In this document: positions 61,267 through 64,000 of the stretch, in pieces
Layout: each line of letters begins with the position of its first letter
Numbering within the stretch: position 1 is the first letter of the stretch
From: SHVO01 sp964576515
Lineage (GTDB): Bacteria; Pseudomonadota; Alphaproteobacteria; Rhodospirillales; Rhodospirillaceae
Direction: 5' to 3'
Assembly: GCA_964576515.1 (NCBI GenBank)
Contig: CAZNUW010000005.1
Span: 1-64,000 of the forward strand
DNA length: 64,000 nt
The notes under the pieces: generated by a model
The model's input: only the letters and a program-made list of their open reading frames with translations
What the model was told of the DNA's origin: nothing
The model's database searches: none
Position numbers and translations under genes: made by a program

Positions 61267-62747
61267 GTGACCGGCTCAGCACCCATCCATTCGCCGCGCA
61301 CGACGAAGACGTCGACGGCGACCACCTGAAAGAAGAATGCGGCGTGTTCGGGATCATCGGCGATTCCGACGCCGCCGCGCATACCGCGCTGGGCCTGCAT
61401 GCGCTTCAGCACCGCGGGCAGGAAGCGGCCGGCATCGTCTCGTTCGACGGCCGCCAGTTCCATAGCCATCGCGGGATGGGCCACGTTTCGGAGAACTTCG
61501 CAAGCGACGCGGTGATGGACCGTCTGAAGGGCGACATGGCCATCGGTCATACGCGCTACGCCACCACCGGCGAGACCATCCTGCGCAATGTGCAACCTTT
61601 GTTCGCCGAACTGGATTCCGGCGGCTTCGCCATCGCGCACAATGGCAACCTGACCAACGCGCTCACCCTGCGTCAGGAATTGAAGCGCCGCGGCTGCCTG
61701 TTCCAATCGACCTCGGACACCGAAGTGGTCATCCACCTGATGGCCATCAGCGAACAGACCACGTTCGAGGAGCGCCTGATCGACGCCTTGCGCCAGGTGG
61801 AAGGCGCCTATTCATTCGTCTGCCTGACCGGCGGGGCGCTGTTCGGTGCGCGCGACCCCTTGGGCGTGCGTCCGCTGGTGCTCGGCAAATCGGGCAACTC
61901 GTGGTGCCTTGCCTCCGAAACCTGCGCGCTGGACATCATCGGCGCGGACTTCGTGCGCGACGTGGAACCCGGCGAAGTGGTCGTCATCACCCACGACGGC
62001 GTGCGCAGCCTGAAACCGTTCCCGAAGCAACACGCGCGTTTTTGCATTTTCGAATACATTTACTTCGCGCGCCCCGACAGTGTCGCCGAAGGCCACAGCG
62101 TTTACGACGTACGCAAACGCATCGGCGCGCAGTTGGCCCTCGAGAGCGGCGTCTCGTGCGACGTCGTCGTGCCGGTGCCGGACTCCGGTGTACCGGCCGC
62201 GCTGGGATACGCCGCTGCGGCGCGCGTCCCGTTTGAATACGGCATCATCCGCAATCACTATGTCGGCCGCACCTTCATCCAACCCACCGACAAGACGCGT
62301 AACCTGGGCGTGAAGCGCAAGCACAACCCGAACCGGGATGTGCTGGAAGGCAAACGCGTGGTGTTGGTGGACGATTCCATTGTCCGCGGCACGACATCGA
62401 AGAAAATCGTCGAGATGGTCCGCCAGGCCGGCGCGAAGGAAGTGCATATGCGCATCTCCAGCCCGCCGACCGCGCATCCGTGTTTCTTCGGCATCGACAC
62501 GCCGGACTACGACAAGCTCCTGGCGCATCAATATGACCTCGCCGCGATGACGAAGCTGCTTGGCGTCGACAGCCTCGCCTTCATCTCGATCGATGGGCTT
62601 TATAAAGCGCTGGGCGAAGCGAAGCGCGATCTCGGACATCCGCAGTATTGCGACGCCTGCTTCACTGGTGATTACCCGCTTCCGCTGACGGACCGCAACG
62701 CCGGGACGCAGCCCAAGCAGCTCTCGCTGCTCACTGAAAGAGTCTAA
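61263..62747 (+). CDS. purF: Amidophosphoribosyltransferase PurF
   Basis: The 494-residue product has a short propeptide before the nucleophile Cys26 in EECGVFGIIG. The glutaminase domain has GHTRYATTGE and AHNGNLTNA, and the PRTase domain has VVLVDDSIVRGTTS. Cysteines in CIFEYIYFARPDS and in YCDACFTGDYPL match those that bind the 4Fe-4S cluster in the B. subtilis-type enzyme. It catalyses the first committed step of purine synthesis. Confidence 0.97.
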   Translation: MSDRLSTHPFAAHDEDVDGDHLKEECGVFGIIGDSDAAAHTALGLHALQHRGQEAAGIVSFDGRQFHSHRGMGHVSENFASDAVMDRLKGDMAIGHTRYATTGETILRNVQPLFAELDSGGFAIAHNGNLTNALTLRQELKRRGCLFQSTSDTEVVIHLMAISEQTTFEERLIDALRQVEGAYSFVCLTGGALFGARDPLGVRPLVLGKSGNSWCLASETCALDIIGADFVRDVEPGEVVVITHDGVRSLKPFPKQHARFCIFEYIYFARPDSVAEGHSVYDVRKRIGAQLALESGVSCDVVVPVPDSGVPAALGYAAAARVPFEYGIIRNHYVGRTFIQPTDKTRNLGVKRKHNPNRDVLEGKRVVLVDDSIVRGTTSKKIVEMVRQAGAKEVHMRISSPPTAHPCFFGIDTPDYDKLLAHQYDLAAMTKLLGVDSLAFISIDGLYKALGEAKRDLGHPQYCDACFTGDYPLPLTDRNAGTQPKQLSLLTERV

Positions 62748-62749
62748 GC

Positions 62750-63463
62750 GTGACACAATCTGGGAAGTTGACCGGCCGCATCGCGCTGGTGACCGGCGCG
62801 TCGCGCGGCATCGGCCGCGCCGTGGCCCTGCGGTTCGCCAAAGAGGGCGCGCAGGTGATCGCCTACGCGCGCACCACCGGCGCCCTTGAGGAGCTCGACG
62901 ACGAGATTCGCAAGGCCGGTGGGCTGCCCGCCATCCTGATCAACGAAAGCCTGGTCGACTTCGACAAGATCGATCAGACGGGCGCGGCGCTGTTCCAGCG
63001 ATTCGGTAAACTGGACGTGCTGGTCGGCAACGCCGCCATGCTGGGTCAGCTTTCGCCCATGGGTCACTACACGCCTAAGATGTGGACGGACGTGTTCAAT
63101 CTCAATGTTCACGCGAACTGGCGTCTTATCCGCGCGATGGATCCGCTGCTGCGTCTGTCGGATGCGGGCCGCGCGATGTTTGTGACATCGGGTGTCGCGC
63201 GCCGGGCCGCGATGTATTGGGGCCCATACGCCGCCTCGAAGGCGGCCCTGGAACAGATGGTGAAGGTCTATGCGGCGGAAGTCGCCCATACGCCGGTAAA
63301 GGCCAATATTATCGATCCCGGCCGCGTGCGGACCAAGATGCGCGCACAGGCCTATCCCGGGGAAGATCCGCTCAGCTTGCCCACACCGGACGCAATCACG
63401 GATATCTTCGTCGATCTCGCGACTCCGGGCGAAGTTCGTAACGGCGCCGTCATATCGGCTTAA
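62750..63463 (+). CDS. Short-chain dehydrogenase/reductase
   Basis: The 237-residue product has the cofactor motif TGASRGIGRAVALRF (about residues 15-29), GNAAMLGQ in place of NNAG, FVTSGVARR (catalytic Ser) and YAASKAAL (Tyr/Lys). The substrate is unknown; this SDR is a regular neighbour downstream of purF in alphaproteobacteria. The start is a GTG two bases after the purF stop. Confidence 0.92.
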   Translation: MTQSGKLTGRIALVTGASRGIGRAVALRFAKEGAQVIAYARTTGALEELDDEIRKAGGLPAILINESLVDFDKIDQTGAALFQRFGKLDVLVGNAAMLGQLSPMGHYTPKMWTDVFNLNVHANWRLIRAMDPLLRLSDAGRAMFVTSGVARRAAMYWGPYAASKAALEQMVKVYAAEVAHTPVKANIIDPGRVRTKMRAQAYPGEDPLSLPTPDAITDIFVDLATPGEVRNGAVISA

Positions 63464-63601
63464 ATCGCCGCTGGAACAGAACGTTACGCGCGATCTACGT
63501 TTACGCGTAGGGGAACACTGGAACGCTTGCATCGTTGCATCCCAGCCTCTTATCATTCGAGAGGGGGCTGTGAGTGCACATCAAGTCGCGCGTGAGCCCT
63601 T

Positions 63602-64000
63602 ATGCCGTCCACTACTCCGCCATCGCCGCTGTCGCCGTTTCGTGGCCCTTTGACCGCCAATGAGGTCGCCGAAGGGATAAACGCGGCCATCCGCAACGCG
63701 CGGCGTCTCGCGGCCGATGCGAAAATCCTTCTCGACGCCAAACGCTACCCGTCCGCGGCTTCGATGGCCGCGCTGTCCGTGGAAGAGAGCGAGAAGATCT
63801 CGACACTGCGCGCGATGTGCCTGTCGCGCAGCAAAGGCGAACTGATGGGCGCCTGGAAAGACTACCGCTCGCACCATCCGAAGAACACGGCCTGGATCCT
63901 GGCCGAACTTGTCTCGAAGGGCGCGCGCCATCTCTCCGAATTCAAGGACGCCACCAACACCACGGGAGAAACGGTGGAGGTGCTCGACATGCTGAAGCAG
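63602..64000 (+). CDS. AbiV-like HEPN family protein (N-terminal part, cut by window edge)
   Basis: About 133 residues are present and the frame is open to the window end. The part LTANEVAEGINAAIRNARRL, the following DAKILLDAKRYPSAASMAAL and the next SVEESEKIST match the AbiV family start (leading helix, a second helix with KRYPSA, then EE-x-x-K). Further on WKDYRSHHPKN resembles the HEPN R-x-x-x-H site. AbiV is an abortive-infection phage-defence protein; HEPN proteins are often RNases. The ATG at 63602 has only a weak binding site. Whether the rest is intact cannot be seen. Confidence 0.7.
   Translation, partial: MPSTTPPSPLSPFRGPLTANEVAEGINAAIRNARRLAADAKILLDAKRYPSAASMAALSVEESEKISTLRAMCLSRSKGELMGAWKDYRSHHPKNTAWILAELVSKGARHLSEFKDATNTTGETVEVLDMLKQ

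Overview
The window is a high-GC stretch of an alphaproteobacterial chromosome. The class assignment rests on gene order. The blocks mreBCD-mrdA-rodA, lptF/lptD-surA-pdxA-rsmA, gmk-yicC, fabD-fabG-acpP-fabF-mltG and rpsF-rpsR-DUF2232-rplI ... dnaB-alr-radA-cvpA-purF-SDR are all typical of the class. S6 also carries a long Gly/Arg/Asp-rich tail, and there is an intergenic repeat of the kind common in Rhizobiales-like genomes. The order and genus cannot be fixed from the sequence alone.

Positions 1-7911 are the right-hand part of a mobilizable or conjugative element that abuts the 3' end of a tRNA-Lys(CUU) gene. It carries a DUF736 gene cut by the window edge, a 1.1 kb gene-free region with duplicated GC-rich modules, a MobC-like protein and MOBP-type relaxase, a hipBA toxin-antitoxin pair with visible operators, a TraG/VirD4-type coupling ATPase and an unrecognised 95-residue protein. 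No integrase and no mating-pore genes lie in the window.

Positions 8000-38100 are mostly core chromosome. They hold a methyltransferase, the rod-shape/elongasome operon (mreB to rodA, minus strand) behind an 800-base gene-free region with two perfect DnaA boxes, miaA and a DUF1015 gene, pepA, a molybdenum-hydroxylase large subunit followed by cysQ and a Sua5-type tsaC, an FAD-linked oxidase and an outer-membrane barrel. The envelope block lptF-lptD-surA-pdxA-rsmA follows, with no lptG between lptF and lptD. Next come a purine deaminase, gmk and yicC.

Positions 38200-42800 hold an accessory block between yicC and mltG, which usually adjoin. It contains a PAS-PAS-GGDEF-EAL protein, a single-domain response regulator, a KaiB-like protein with no KaiC nearby, and two tandem TerC-family membrane proteins. 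It is the most unusual set of genes in the window.

Positions 42800-64000 return to conserved clusters: mltG and the fatty-acid synthesis genes, then ribosomal proteins S6, S18 and L9. A CobW-type metal GTPase follows with a WD40 protein and a cytochrome c, then uppP and two small single-pass coiled-coil proteins. dnaB comes next, preceded by a dyad of DnaA-box-like sites, then alr, mlaE-mlaF, radA, cvpA, purF and a short-chain dehydrogenase. At the right edge a HEPN protein resembling AbiV phage-defence proteins begins and runs out of the window.
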